From contig JAAYLY010000108.1 in assembly GCA_012521625.1 (NCBI GenBank), positions 1 to 8,798 of the forward strand: 8,798 nucleotides of DNA. The letters are read 5' to 3'. The notes beneath the pieces were generated by a model. It ran no database searches and was not told the origin of the DNA. It saw nothing but the letters and a program-made list of their open reading frames with translations. The DNA is from Tissierellia bacterium. GTDB taxonomy: Bacteria > Bacillota > Clostridia > Tissierellales > Tissierellaceae. Positions 1 to 7,037 of the stretch are shown here, in pieces (position 1 is the stretch's first letter; every line of letters starts with the position of its first letter). A program made the position numbers and the translations under genes.

Positions 1-392
1 ATTTGAAAGTATTTATCCTCCTTTAAGGTGTCTAGGCTGATATTTACCCTAGTAAGGCCTGCTTCCTTAAGGTCTTTAGCCATATCCTTTAATAAAAGCC
101 CATTGGTGGTCATGGCTATTTCCCTTATCCCCTTTAGCCTACTTACCCGTCCTATTAAGTCTATTACACCCTTCCTAACTAAGGGCTCTCCTCCTGTAAA
201 CCTGATCTTATCTATACCTAGTTCAACGAAGTTTTTAATCAAACTATAACTTTCTTCAAGGCTAAGGATATCTTCATGGGCAAGCTTCCCCTCTATTCCC
301 TTCTCCGGCATACAGTATCTACATCTTAAATTGCATCTATCGGTTAAAGATACCCTAAGATAATTTATCTTCCTTCCATATGAATCTCTCAT
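1..392 (-). CDS. moaA: GTP 3',8-cyclase MoaA (partial, N-terminal 130 codons)
   Basis: MoaA is a radical-SAM enzyme that, with MoaC, converts GTP to cyclic pyranopterin monophosphate, the first step of molybdopterin synthesis in the cytoplasm. The visible part starts MRDSYGRKINYLRVSLTDRC and carries the radical-SAM cysteines as C20-x3-C24-x2-C27, then FTGGEPLVRKG (65-75), TTNGLLL (95-101) and NISLDTL (117-123), all in typical MoaA spacing. The gene runs off the left edge, so the C-terminal substrate-side iron-sulfur cluster and the terminal GG motif cannot be checked; the family is about 320-330 residues. The ATG at 392 is preceded by AGGTGA, which overlaps the mobB stop codon, so the two genes are probably translationally coupled in one operon. 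I see no frame damage in the visible part. Confidence 0.95.
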   Translation of the reverse strand, partial: MRDSYGRKINYLRVSLTDRCNLRCRYCMPEKGIEGKLAHEDILSLEESYSLIKNFVELGIDKIRFTGGEPLVRKGVIDLIGRVSRLKGIREIAMTTNGLLLKDMAKDLKEAGLTRVNISLDTLKEDKYFQ

Positions 393-400
393 CTAATCAC

Positions 401-901
401 CTAATTTTTCCTTATATAGTCATATATATAATCCGATAATTCTTCCACTTCATCTAATTTAAATTGCTTTATTTGAGGATCAAAGATATCTAAATCACTG
501 ACATAGGCTATTACCGTCTCTGGATTAGATAGGGGAAAGGTGGAAACTTCACTTCTTACAATTTCAATCTTAGGAAAATCTGAATACTTAAAGCCTTCTA
601 AAAGTATTAGGTCTACCTCTGGGAAGTGGCCTATTAAGTAATTAATATCTACATCCTTCTCTTCCTTAATTACCATCCACCTATTTTTAGAAAAGATGGC
701 AACCCCACAGGCACCAGCTCCCCTATGCCTATATGTGTCCGTCCCTTCCACATCTGGTTCAAAGTCATGACCATCATGTTTAATAGTAGCCACCCTCAAT
801 CCCCTTTCTTTCAACAAGGGTATAAGCCTTGTAATCAGGGTTGTCTTACCTGAATTTTTTACACCGCTTATGGCTATAATCCGCTGTCTTGGGTCTTTCA
901 T
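401..901 (-). CDS. mobB: Molybdopterin-guanine dinucleotide biosynthesis adapter protein MobB
   Basis: MobB is a small P-loop GTP-binding protein that assists MobA in attaching GMP to molybdopterin. The 166-residue product has a Walker A motif GVKNSGKTT at 13-21, the family motif around KHDGHDFEPDVEGTDT (41-56) with RHRGAGA (58-64), and the Walker-B-like DLILLEGFK at 97-105, in MobB order and at normal length. A modest ribosome binding site (AAAGGCGG) lies about 12 bases upstream of the ATG. It sits 70 bases after moeA and 8 bases before moaA on the same strand. I see no mobA in the window. This matters because enzymes of the AOR family usually carry cofactor without a nucleotide, so MobB probably serves another enzyme elsewhere in the genome. 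Confidence 0.93.
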   Translation of the reverse strand: MKDPRQRIIAISGVKNSGKTTLITRLIPLLKERGLRVATIKHDGHDFEPDVEGTDTYRHRGAGACGVAIFSKNRWMVIKEEKDVDINYLIGHFPEVDLILLEGFKYSDFPKIEIVRSEVSTFPLSNPETVIAYVSDLDIFDPQIKQFKLDEVEELSDYIYDYIRKN

Positions 902-971
902 AATATTTATTACCGCCTTTTTATGATTGCTATTTCTTTATAATATGATTTCCTTATAATTTACTACTAGC

Positions 972-2177
972 CTATAAGATTACCACATCCACTATATCAT
1001 TCTTCTTAAGGCCCATATTTCCAGCCTCTATGTCGATCAAAGCGTTACAATCCTTCATACTTAACAGCATACCTGATGAATGTCCGCCCTTTGGCAAGCC
1101 TACCCTACCATCCTTATAAATGCAGCGAATAAATCTCCTGTTCTTGCTTTTCTTATTAAAATCATCTAACATGATGGCTTTAACCCTTTTAGTTTTAATA
1201 GTTGTATCTTTACTTAACTTAGCCAGAAGGGGTCTACACAGGAGTTCAAAGGTTGCCAAGGCTGCAAAGGGGTTACCTGATAGGCTTAAGATGGGCTTAT
1301 CCTTAAAAATAGTATACATGGCGGGAGTACCAGGTTTTAATCTTACCCTCCAAAATAACCTTTTACCCCCGATAAGATCTATAACTTCATGGAGTATATC
1401 CTTATCACCTACAGAAACGCCACCAGTAGTAATAAGTAGGTCTAAAGCATCCATATTCTCCTTAATTGCTTGGGCAACGGCCTTAGGACAGTCCCCCTGG
1501 CCGTCTATTTTTATAACTTCAAAGCCCAATTCTCTCAGTCTGGAAGCCAGCAGGATACCATTTGTATCATAGATCTTTCCATCTAGTAGGGGCTCAGTAT
1601 AATCAATAATTTCATCTCCTGTAACCAAGATCCCTACCCTAGGTTTTCTAAAGGCTTTTACCCTAGCCTGTCCCATACTGCCTAAGACTCCAAGATGTAT
1701 GGCATTAAGCTTAGTTCCCTTCTCTAGTAGCAGGTTTCCCCTTTTTATATCTTCACCCTGAAAGCAGTAGTTTTGAAAGGCCTCCAGTTTATTTTTTATA
1801 ATTACTCCATCACCTACTACTTCACAATCTTCCAGCCTGATGACGCAATCGGCTCCTGCTGGTATCTTGCCGCCGGTCATGATCCTAATGGCTTCAAAGC
1901 TCCCTAGACTTTTACTGCTGGGGCTGCCTGCATAAACCCTATCTATAACCTTAAATTTAACTGGCTTATCCTCGGAGGCATTAGCAGTGTCCACCGACCT
2001 TAGGGCAAATCCATCCAGGGGTGATCTATCGAAGGGTGGATTGTCCACGGGGGCGTAAAAATCCTCAGCCAGGATCCTTCCTAGGGCGTCTTGCAAATCA
2101 ATTACTTCAACATCTTCTATAGCTTCTATAGAATTCAGTATTAGTCCTATGGCCTCTTCCAATTCTATATTGTACAA
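972..2177 (-). CDS. moeA: Molybdopterin molybdotransferase MoeA (TTG start)
   Basis: MoeA inserts molybdate or tungstate into adenylylated molybdopterin. The product is 401 residues from the TTG at 2177, normal for the family. Motifs in order are NPPFDRSPLDGFAL (46-59), TGGKIPAGAD (101-110), TGDE (186-189), TTGGVSVGDKD (250-260), KPGTPA (281-286) and LSGNPFA (299-305), covering the lasso domain, the MPT-binding MoCF fold and the C-terminal barrel. I chose TTG because GGAAAGGG lies 8 bases upstream and the protein then begins YNIELEEAIGLIL, as MoeA normally does. A GTG at 2225 in the same frame would add 16 residues that overlap the upstream gene by 47 bases with a poor ribosome site. The upstream stop is one base from the TTG, which suggests coupled translation with the neighbouring MoeA relative. 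Confidence 0.93.
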   Translation of the reverse strand: MYNIELEEAIGLILNSIEAIEDVEVIDLQDALGRILAEDFYAPVDNPPFDRSPLDGFALRSVDTANASEDKPVKFKVIDRVYAGSPSSKSLGSFEAIRIMTGGKIPAGADCVIRLEDCEVVGDGVIIKNKLEAFQNYCFQGEDIKRGNLLLEKGTKLNAIHLGVLGSMGQARVKAFRKPRVGILVTGDEIIDYTEPLLDGKIYDTNGILLASRLRELGFEVIKIDGQGDCPKAVAQAIKENMDALDLLITTGGVSVGDKDILHEVIDLIGGKRLFWRVRLKPGTPAMYTIFKDKPILSLSGNPFAALATFELLCRPLLAKLSKDTTIKTKRVKAIMLDDFNKKSKNRRFIRCIYKDGRVGLPKGGHSSGMLLSMKDCNALIDIEAGNMGLKKNDIVDVVIL

Positions 2178-2178
2178 C

Positions 2179-3204
2179 TTATACACCCTTTCCAAATTGA
2201 CAATTTGGATAATGACAGCTTTCACAATCTAAACATAAGCCCCCATATCCCAATTTAGCAATATGTGCCTTATCTACTTTAATACCCGCACATACATAGG
2301 GAAGTATTATATCAAAGATGGTGGTTTTTTTATACATGGCACAGCCTGGTACCCCCATTACTGCAGTTCCATCCTCGAAATAAGCTAGTAAAAACATGGC
2401 TCCCGGCAAGACCGGCGCCCCATATGTAACTATCTTAGCTCCACTTAATTTTATGGCTGCAGGTGTCAAATCATCAGGGTCCACACTCATGCCGCCAGTA
2501 CAGATGATAAGATCCACCCCTGCCTCCTTCATCTCTAGGATGTGGGATTTTATCCTGCCTGTATTATCATCACTAATCAGATGTTTAACTACTTTAATAT
2601 TCATGGCCTCCAGCTTTTCCCTTATTACTGGAGTGAAGGTGTCCTTTATCCTGCCATGGTAGACTTCATTTCCAGTAGTTACGATTCCAGCCTTTAAGCT
2701 TTTAAATGGGGTCAATTTAAATAGGGGTTCCTTCCCAGCTACTTCCTTAACCTTCTTTAGTTTATCCTCCTCTATAACCAGAGGAATAACCCTCATTCCT
2801 CCCAGTTTATCACCCTTCTTAACTGGCAAATTCCCTATCCTAGTGGCGATCATTATATCTTCCAATTCATTGATCCTATTTAACCTATCCACATCCACTT
2901 GAAATAGTCCATCAGATGTGGCCTTAATCTCAACCTTACCTTCCTTAACCTCAGTTAGCTCCATATGGTCATTTATACACAGACTTGATAAAACTAAGGC
3001 TGCTTCATCTTCATGAACCATACCCTCATCCATTTCAAAGACGTATATATGGTCCTTGCCCATGGATAAAAGTACAGCTATATCTTCCTCAGTAATTACA
3101 TGGCCCTTTCTAAAGGCTGCATCCTTCATCTCATCCTTAACGATCCTGGTCATATCGTGGCAGAGTACATGTCCTACGGCATCTTTAGTTTTTATCTTCT
3201 TCAT
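2179..3204 (-). CDS. Molybdopterin-binding MoeA-like protein with C-terminal four-cysteine tail
   Basis: This 341-residue protein carries a MoCF/MoeA-type molybdopterin-binding domain: TTGNEV (176-181), CTGGMSVDPDD (235-245), APVLPGAMFLLAY (263-275) and GVPGCAMY (284-291). The N-terminal half (1-165) has no MoeA lasso motif and I do not recognise a catalytic site there. The C-terminus is unusual: C324-x2-C327-x2-C330-x4-C335 followed by FGKG, which could bind iron-sulfur or another metal. It is likely a cofactor insertion or storage factor paralogous to MoeA, perhaps dedicated to the AOR-type enzyme upstream. This role is inferred from context and is not proven. The ATG at 3204 has GAGGGTGA 4 bases upstream. 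It is the first gene after the structured leader and is followed directly by moeA. Confidence 0.85.
   Translation of the reverse strand: MKKIKTKDAVGHVLCHDMTRIVKDEMKDAAFRKGHVITEEDIAVLLSMGKDHIYVFEMDEGMVHEDEAALVLSSLCINDHMELTEVKEGKVEIKATSDGLFQVDVDRLNRINELEDIMIATRIGNLPVKKGDKLGGMRVIPLVIEEDKLKKVKEVAGKEPLFKLTPFKSLKAGIVTTGNEVYHGRIKDTFTPVIREKLEAMNIKVVKHLISDDNTGRIKSHILEMKEAGVDLIICTGGMSVDPDDLTPAAIKLSGAKIVTYGAPVLPGAMFLLAYFEDGTAVMGVPGCAMYKKTTIFDIILPYVCAGIKVDKAHIAKLGYGGLCLDCESCHYPNCQFGKGV
2186..2193 (-). promoter_or_regulatory. Ribosome binding site that decides the moeA start
   Basis: GGAAAGGG on the minus strand, 8 bases before the TTG at 2177. It lies inside the last codons of the upstream gene and favours TTG over the in-frame GTG at 2225. 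Confidence 0.6.
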
Positions 3205-3225
3205 CTAATCACCCTCTATATCAAG

Positions 3226-3261
3226 AAGGCTGTTTTCAGTTGAAAAACCGAAAACAGCCTT
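3226..3261 (-). repeat. 12-bp perfect inverted repeat next to the ribosome binding site
   Basis: AAGGCTGTTTTC (3226-3237) pairs perfectly with GAAAACAGCCTT (3250-3261) across a 12-base loop. Its leftward edge is 10 bases before the GAGGGTGA ribosome site of the molybdopterin-binding gene. No run of T follows on either strand, so it is not a normal intrinsic terminator. It may be the expression platform of the leader or an mRNA-stabilising hairpin. Confidence 0.75.
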
Positions 3262-3276
3262 GAAATTTTGTATACC

Positions 3277-3308
3277 AACATAATGTACTAAAACTAGTAC
3301 ATCATATT
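3277..3308 (-). repeat. 14-bp hairpin with G-U pairs in the leader
   Basis: On the minus strand the arms 3295-3308 and 3277-3290 form 14 consecutive pairs around a four-base loop (GUUU). Two of the pairs are G-U. On the plus strand these two would be A-C mismatches, so the fold fits a leftward transcript, consistent with the gene direction. Confidence 0.7.
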
Positions 3309-3354
3309 CTCAGCTGCTCCTTTTCAAACACGGAAGGCATGCTCGTTTCCAAAC

Positions 3355-3393
3355 ATACCCTTAAATATTATTGTAAAAATAATATTTAGGCAT
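3355..3393 (-). repeat. Long AT-rich hairpin in the leader
   Basis: A ten-base stem (3363-3372 with 3378-3387, five-base loop) is extended by an outer helix 3355-3359 with 3389-3393, which reads AUGCC/GGUAU on the minus strand and contains one G-U pair. No T-run follows in the leftward direction, which argues against termination here. Confidence 0.65.
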
Positions 3394-3442
3394 TTATCCA
3401 TACTAGACTTCAGGATAGAATGCTCGGAGTCTAAACCCTGAT

Positions 3443-4165
3443 TTAGTTTGATCTACGATATCCATACTCTCCGTACTCCACACCCTCAGCAAGAGCCCTT
3501 GCATACTTTTCAGTCATGTGAAGGGTAGAGTAAAGGTATCTTACATTATTTCCTGTGGTCAACTCCTGTATATCACTGTATTCTTCTTCCTGCCTTATCC
3601 TCATTAGAGCACGTTCAATCTGAGCATCTGTATAGAAATAAGGGGAATTCTTAAAATAATACAGGGGCGTTGCACAAGGGTAGGTCTTACAATTCCACCT
3701 GACCATTTCCGCTATGGTCCTTGGTAGATTGTTATCCTCTACCAAGGCAGCTATCATGGCATAGTTATCACTCATAAAATCTTTTGAATAGAAATATATA
3801 TCCTTTTCACCTCTTATGGAGGTGATATCTTTGCATTTTTCATCATTCTTTAAATCCTCTAGTAGTTGTTCCAGTTCTGGTTCTTCCTTTTCAAGAGAGG
3901 ACTTAGCCGTTAGGTGGGCAGCCTGGCTCCTTAGCCTTATAAAGTCTGCCAGTAGTTCTGTCTCAGATTTTTCCTCTTCTACAGCCTCTTCTGTCTCAAG
4001 CTCCTCTGAAGTTAGAGGACTTTCCTCTTCATCTAGCTGGTCTAGATAGTCCATTAGGTCCATCTTTTCTTCCTCTTCCTTCAGCTTGTCCTCATTAACT
4101 TCCTGGGAGAAGTCAGTAAGCTCAACTTCTTTGGCAAAGCCCTTCTTTCTAGGTCCAAATAGCAA
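3443..4165 (-). CDS. YdhW-like accessory protein with internal duplication (TTG start)
   Basis: Function is unknown. It is named YdhW-like because it directly follows a YdhY-like and a YdhV-like gene, as in E. coli ydhYVW, and the C-terminal half fits what I recall of that family. From the TTG at 4165 it is 240 residues. Residues about 15-105 are highly acidic and probably helical or disordered. The C-terminal part holds two copies of one module, at about 111-145 and 196-232, each with DI, G, Y-x-YS, M and YA at matching places. Between them is a segment with NCKTYPCATPL and two cysteines. I chose TTG because GGAGGTGA lies 5 bases upstream; the ATG at 4180 overlaps that site and has no good site of its own. 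No signal peptide or membrane segment is visible. A dedicated assembly chaperone is a reasonable guess only. Confidence 0.8.
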   Translation of the reverse strand: MLFGPRKKGFAKEVELTDFSQEVNEDKLKEEEEKMDLMDYLDQLDEEESPLTSEELETEEAVEEEKSETELLADFIRLRSQAAHLTAKSSLEKEEPELEQLLEDLKNDEKCKDITSIRGEKDIYFYSKDFMSDNYAMIAALVEDNNLPRTIAEMVRWNCKTYPCATPLYYFKNSPYFYTDAQIERALMRIRQEEEYSDIQELTTGNNVRYLYSTLHMTEKYARALAEGVEYGEYGYRRSN

Positions 4166-4170
4166 ACTCT

Positions 4171-4178
4171 TCACCTCC
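4171..4178 (-). promoter_or_regulatory. Strong ribosome binding site that decides the ydhW-like start
   Basis: GGAGGTGA on the minus strand, 5 bases before the TTG at 4165. The alternative ATG (4178-4180) begins just upstream and overlaps this element, so initiation at TTG is more likely than at ATG. Confidence 0.65.
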
Positions 4179-4192
4179 ATATTCTAAAAGGC

Positions 4193-6313
4193 CTATGCTG
4201 GTAATAAACCTCTAGCTTCTAGGTCATCAGCCATATAGCCTAAGCCTAGCCTTTCAAGGGTTTCCCTAGTTGGGATACCAGTTTTCACATCCCAACCCAT
4301 TTCTTCGTAGAACATGGTCTTAGCTACTTCCATATCTTCCCTATCCATCTTAACCGTTCCAGCCTCAAATGGTTCAAAATCTGGCTCCTTATCAAAGACC
4401 CAAGCTGTTATGGTATCATGGTCTTCCCTTAGGTTAGTGCTTCCTTCATGGATATGGAAGGAAATAGCTGTTATAACCCTTAGCATATTAGTTACCCTTT
4501 CACTAACTAGGTCCACATCTTCCCTAGTCCAGTTTTCACCAGTAACTGCAGTCATATATTTAGCATCTAGTTCAAGGTCTCCCTTGTATCCCCTCTCCTT
4601 AGATGGTGATAGGGTCATTGGGTACATCCAGTTACATAGGGTAGCCATGTCATGCCATTGTTTTCCTATAAAGGCCCACTTAGCAAGTCTAGCCTTAGCC
4701 CTATTCATTGGAGTGTAGTGTTTTGGCTTGTCTACTGCACCTTCACCGAATTCTTCTTCTAAGATCTTCTTATATAACTCATAAGGAGAACCGGATTGTA
4801 CAAAGTTAGTTATATGGTGTACCATACAGTCCCTGTTGTACATGATGTTGTATAGTAGGCCTGATTGCCATGCGTCTTCTGATGAATGGTGTTTTGGATA
4901 ACCGTTATAGGTTACGTTTTGTAGATATTCAATATCGAAGTATTCCTTACCTAAATCCCATTCTTCAACTAGTAGGTAAGTTCCAAGACCTAATTTGGAT
5001 ATTTCTCCTTCTTTCAAGGATATCCTACGAACTATATCTACTACGAAGCGTGGGTCCCCTTCCTTCATCCAATGCCATGGTATGGAGTTCCACTCTTCTT
5101 CAGGAAGTTTTTCCTTAAGGATTCCTGACCTATATAGGTAGTTGAAATCACGCTGAATATTTCCATAGTTATCCCATAGGCCGTAATCATCTACTGCCCT
5201 AGCACCTGCCCCACAGATAACTAGGTTAGCGTCTCCCTCATCTACAAAGTCTGTTAATCCTTCTGGATACCATGCACTTTGATAGATAATAGGCATACAG
5301 GTGTTGGATACCTTAGTTGGTAAGTCATACTCTGCTAGTGGGTCTATGTCATATTGGGCATAGCATCTTATAGGACATGAGGAACATCCTCCAACCTTAA
5401 CCATGTACTTATCTGCTATAGGTCCGTGGTCGAAGTGGCCCTTGTGTGCCCTGTAACCGATCTTATCTATATCCCCAACTGGTTGCTCGCCCATATCTAC
5501 AAAGCCACCTTCAGCCTTATGCCAACCTCTACCAGGAGCTCCTGACCATCTATTCTTGCCAGATGGTGCAGAATACTCTGCCCAAGACTGTGGTACGGCA
5601 GGAACGTTATGGTTATTATTTCCACCAACTAATTCCCTTAACATGTAGTCACTAACTTCCTTTAAGCCCTTAGGATCAGCAACTTTTAAGCTGCCCGTTC
5701 CACGAACTACGAAACCTTTAACCTTTTTAGAACCAAATATTGCTCCAACTCCAGCTCCACCTGCGTTACCTACTGAGGTAATCATACAGGACATATTAAC
5801 CAAGTTCTCTCCAGCTGGTCCTATAGTTGCAGCATCGAAATCTGAACCATTTTCCTCAACCAATATTCTATTGGCTTCGAAGGTTCCCTTACCCCAAAGA
5901 TGGCTTGCATCTTCTATAGATACCTTATCATCATCTATTTTTAAGTAAACTGGAGTTTCAGACTTTCCTTCGAAGATGATACCATCATAGCCTGCATATT
6001 TTAAAGCGTGGGAAATATGACCACCCATGTGAGCATCTACTACTGAGAATCCCTTAGTCCATGATGAGAGGAAAGTCATACTAAGCCTACCTGAACAGGG
6101 TACTCCTGTACCAGTTAAAGGGCCCATGGCTAGTACTATTTTAGAAGCTTCATCATAGGGGTGAGTATCTAAAGGAACTTCATCGTATATTACCTTATAT
6201 CCTATCCCTATCCCACCGATATAGTCCTTATATTTCATAGTGTCTTCAGTGGTTATTGAACCAGTTGTGAAGTTAACACGAAGTATTTTTCCAGCCCATC
6301 CGTATATAGTCAT
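4193..6313 (-). CDS. ydhV: Aldehyde:ferredoxin oxidoreductase family catalytic subunit (YdhV-like)
   Basis: This is the catalytic subunit of a tungsten- or molybdenum-bis-pterin oxidoreductase; substrate unknown. The 706 residues match YdhV/AOR length. The N-terminal pterin-binding domain includes GRLSMTFLSS (75-84), GGHISHALKYAGYDGIIFEG (97-116), IGPAGENLVNMSCM (164-177) and AGGAGVGAIFGSKKVKGFVV (184-203). The [4Fe-4S] cluster ligands are visible as C310-x2-C313-x3-C317 and a distal C560 in TLC, as in AOR. Start ATG at 6313 follows AGGAGG by 11 bases, and that site overlaps the stop of the ferredoxin gene. There is no signal peptide. E. coli YdhV has been reported to carry a bis-molybdopterin cofactor without nucleotide. 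Whether this one uses W or Mo cannot be read from sequence. Electrons should pass to the four-cluster partner encoded just upstream. Confidence 0.93.
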   Translation of the reverse strand: MTIYGWAGKILRVNFTTGSITTEDTMKYKDYIGGIGIGYKVIYDEVPLDTHPYDEASKIVLAMGPLTGTGVPCSGRLSMTFLSSWTKGFSVVDAHMGGHISHALKYAGYDGIIFEGKSETPVYLKIDDDKVSIEDASHLWGKGTFEANRILVEENGSDFDAATIGPAGENLVNMSCMITSVGNAGGAGVGAIFGSKKVKGFVVRGTGSLKVADPKGLKEVSDYMLRELVGGNNNHNVPAVPQSWAEYSAPSGKNRWSGAPGRGWHKAEGGFVDMGEQPVGDIDKIGYRAHKGHFDHGPIADKYMVKVGGCSSCPIRCYAQYDIDPLAEYDLPTKVSNTCMPIIYQSAWYPEGLTDFVDEGDANLVICGAGARAVDDYGLWDNYGNIQRDFNYLYRSGILKEKLPEEEWNSIPWHWMKEGDPRFVVDIVRRISLKEGEISKLGLGTYLLVEEWDLGKEYFDIEYLQNVTYNGYPKHHSSEDAWQSGLLYNIMYNRDCMVHHITNFVQSGSPYELYKKILEEEFGEGAVDKPKHYTPMNRAKARLAKWAFIGKQWHDMATLCNWMYPMTLSPSKERGYKGDLELDAKYMTAVTGENWTREDVDLVSERVTNMLRVITAISFHIHEGSTNLREDHDTITAWVFDKEPDFEPFEAGTVKMDREDMEVAKTMFYEEMGWDVKTGIPTRETLERLGLGYMADDLEARGLLPA

Positions 6314-6328
6314 CTATATCCTAACCTC

Positions 6329-6979
6329 CTAATTTTTTCTTGTGGGTTGTGCTGCAGCAGTTACTGCATCCCAAGGAACTATTGATAAAGCACCAGTTAC
6401 GCAGCCTTCTGCACAAGCACCGCATAGGATGCATTTAGTTGACTTCCTTGTTTCAGGATGTATAGTTGGCATATGCCAAGGACATGCTTCTACACAAGCT
6501 CCACAGCCTACGCATTTAGCTTCATCAACATGTTTTACTCCCTTGTCATCTGCATATATAGCTTCTTTAGGACATGCTTCTCCACACGCTGGTACGTCGC
6601 ACTGGCGGCATGTATCTGGATAATAAACCCAGTCATCTTGATATGTACCATGTCCATTGTTGCTCATTAGGTTACGAGTTATCTTAACTCTTGAAGTATG
6701 AGATGAAACCATGCCATCGTTAACTACCGTACAGTTTATTTCACATCTCTGGCATCCAGTACATTTAGCTTGGTTAACTACTAATAAGCCTGTGGGGGTT
6801 GTCCACAAACTAACAGCACCACTATCAACCTGTTCTTGGGTACAACCAAATAAGGATAATAATGATGCTGATACTGTCAATCCAGCTAAACTCTTACCTG
6901 AAATCTTCATAAATTTTCTTCTCGTCATCTCTTGATTTAATAACTTGTCAATCTTGTTTTCCTTCTTAACTTCAGACAT
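6329..6979 (-). CDS. ydhY: Four-cluster ferredoxin-like subunit with Tat signal and lipobox (YdhY-like)
   Basis: This is the electron-transfer partner of the AOR-type subunit. From the ATG at 6979 it is 216 residues. The N-terminus has TRRKFMK (19-25), a twin-arginine motif, then a hydrophobic stretch ending in LFGC with Cys46 as a possible lipid-modified residue. Four [4Fe-4S] binding motifs follow: C73/76/79/83, C124/127/132/136, C156/159/162/166 and C183/186/189/193, a DmsB/NrfC-like arrangement. The segment ISGKSLAGLT and the first cluster region closely resemble E. coli YdhY as I remember it, except that YdhY lacks the full RR pair. AAGGGGTGA lies 5 bases before ATG 6979; a GTG at 6988 in frame overlaps that site and is less likely. 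It is the first gene of the leftward operon and its stop overlaps the next ribosome site. Confidence 0.92.
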   Translation of the reverse strand: MSEVKKENKIDKLLNQEMTRRKFMKISGKSLAGLTVSASLLSLFGCTQEQVDSGAVSLWTTPTGLLVVNQAKCTGCQRCEINCTVVNDGMVSSHTSRVKITRNLMSNNGHGTYQDDWVYYPDTCRQCDVPACGEACPKEAIYADDKGVKHVDEAKCVGCGACVEACPWHMPTIHPETRKSTKCILCGACAEGCVTGALSIVPWDAVTAAAQPTRKN

Positions 6980-7037
6980 TTCATTCACCCCTTCTTTTTA
7001 CTACTAAAATATTAATTTTATGCTGTTAGTATGAAAA

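Larger units (their letters stand above)
3205..3442 (-). promoter_or_regulatory. Structured intergenic leader, candidate Moco/Tuco-type riboswitch
   Basis: This is the non-coding spacer between the ydhW-like gene and the cofactor genes. Read on the minus strand it holds a weak 6-bp dyad (3404-3409 with 3428-3433), a long hairpin (3355-3393), a GA-rich core (about 3309-3354, containing GGAAACGAGCATGCCTTCC), a 14-bp hairpin (3277-3308) and a 12-bp hairpin (3226-3261) just before the ribosome binding site. Known Moco and Tuco riboswitches lie upstream of just such genes in clostridia, which makes that identity plausible. I cannot recall the consensus well enough to confirm it. Other possibilities are mRNA-processing or stability hairpins between two parts of one transcript. 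Confidence 0.45.

Noticed and set aside
28..249. Plus-strand open frame at the left edge
   Set aside because: It is antisense to moaA, which has clear radical-SAM motifs; there is no ribosome site and no recognisable protein.
2178..2225. GTG start at 2225 giving a longer MoeA
   Set aside because: It overlaps the upstream gene by 47 bases, lacks a well-placed ribosome site and adds residues not typical of MoeA. The TTG at 2177 fits better.
3226..3261. Intrinsic transcription terminator
   Set aside because: The stem is strong, but on the minus strand it is followed by CTTGATATAG and on the plus strand by GAAATTTTG, neither a real T-run. On the leftward transcript it is next to a ribosome site.
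3301..3327. Internal leftward promoter TTGAAA / TATGAT in the leader
   Set aside because: The boxes look fair but the spacer is only 15 bases and the start would fall inside the 14-bp hairpin. It is possible but too weak to list.
6342..6935. Plus-strand open frames rich in His and Cys over the ferredoxin gene
   Set aside because: These are antisense reflections of the cysteine-rich reading frame and have no ribosome site.
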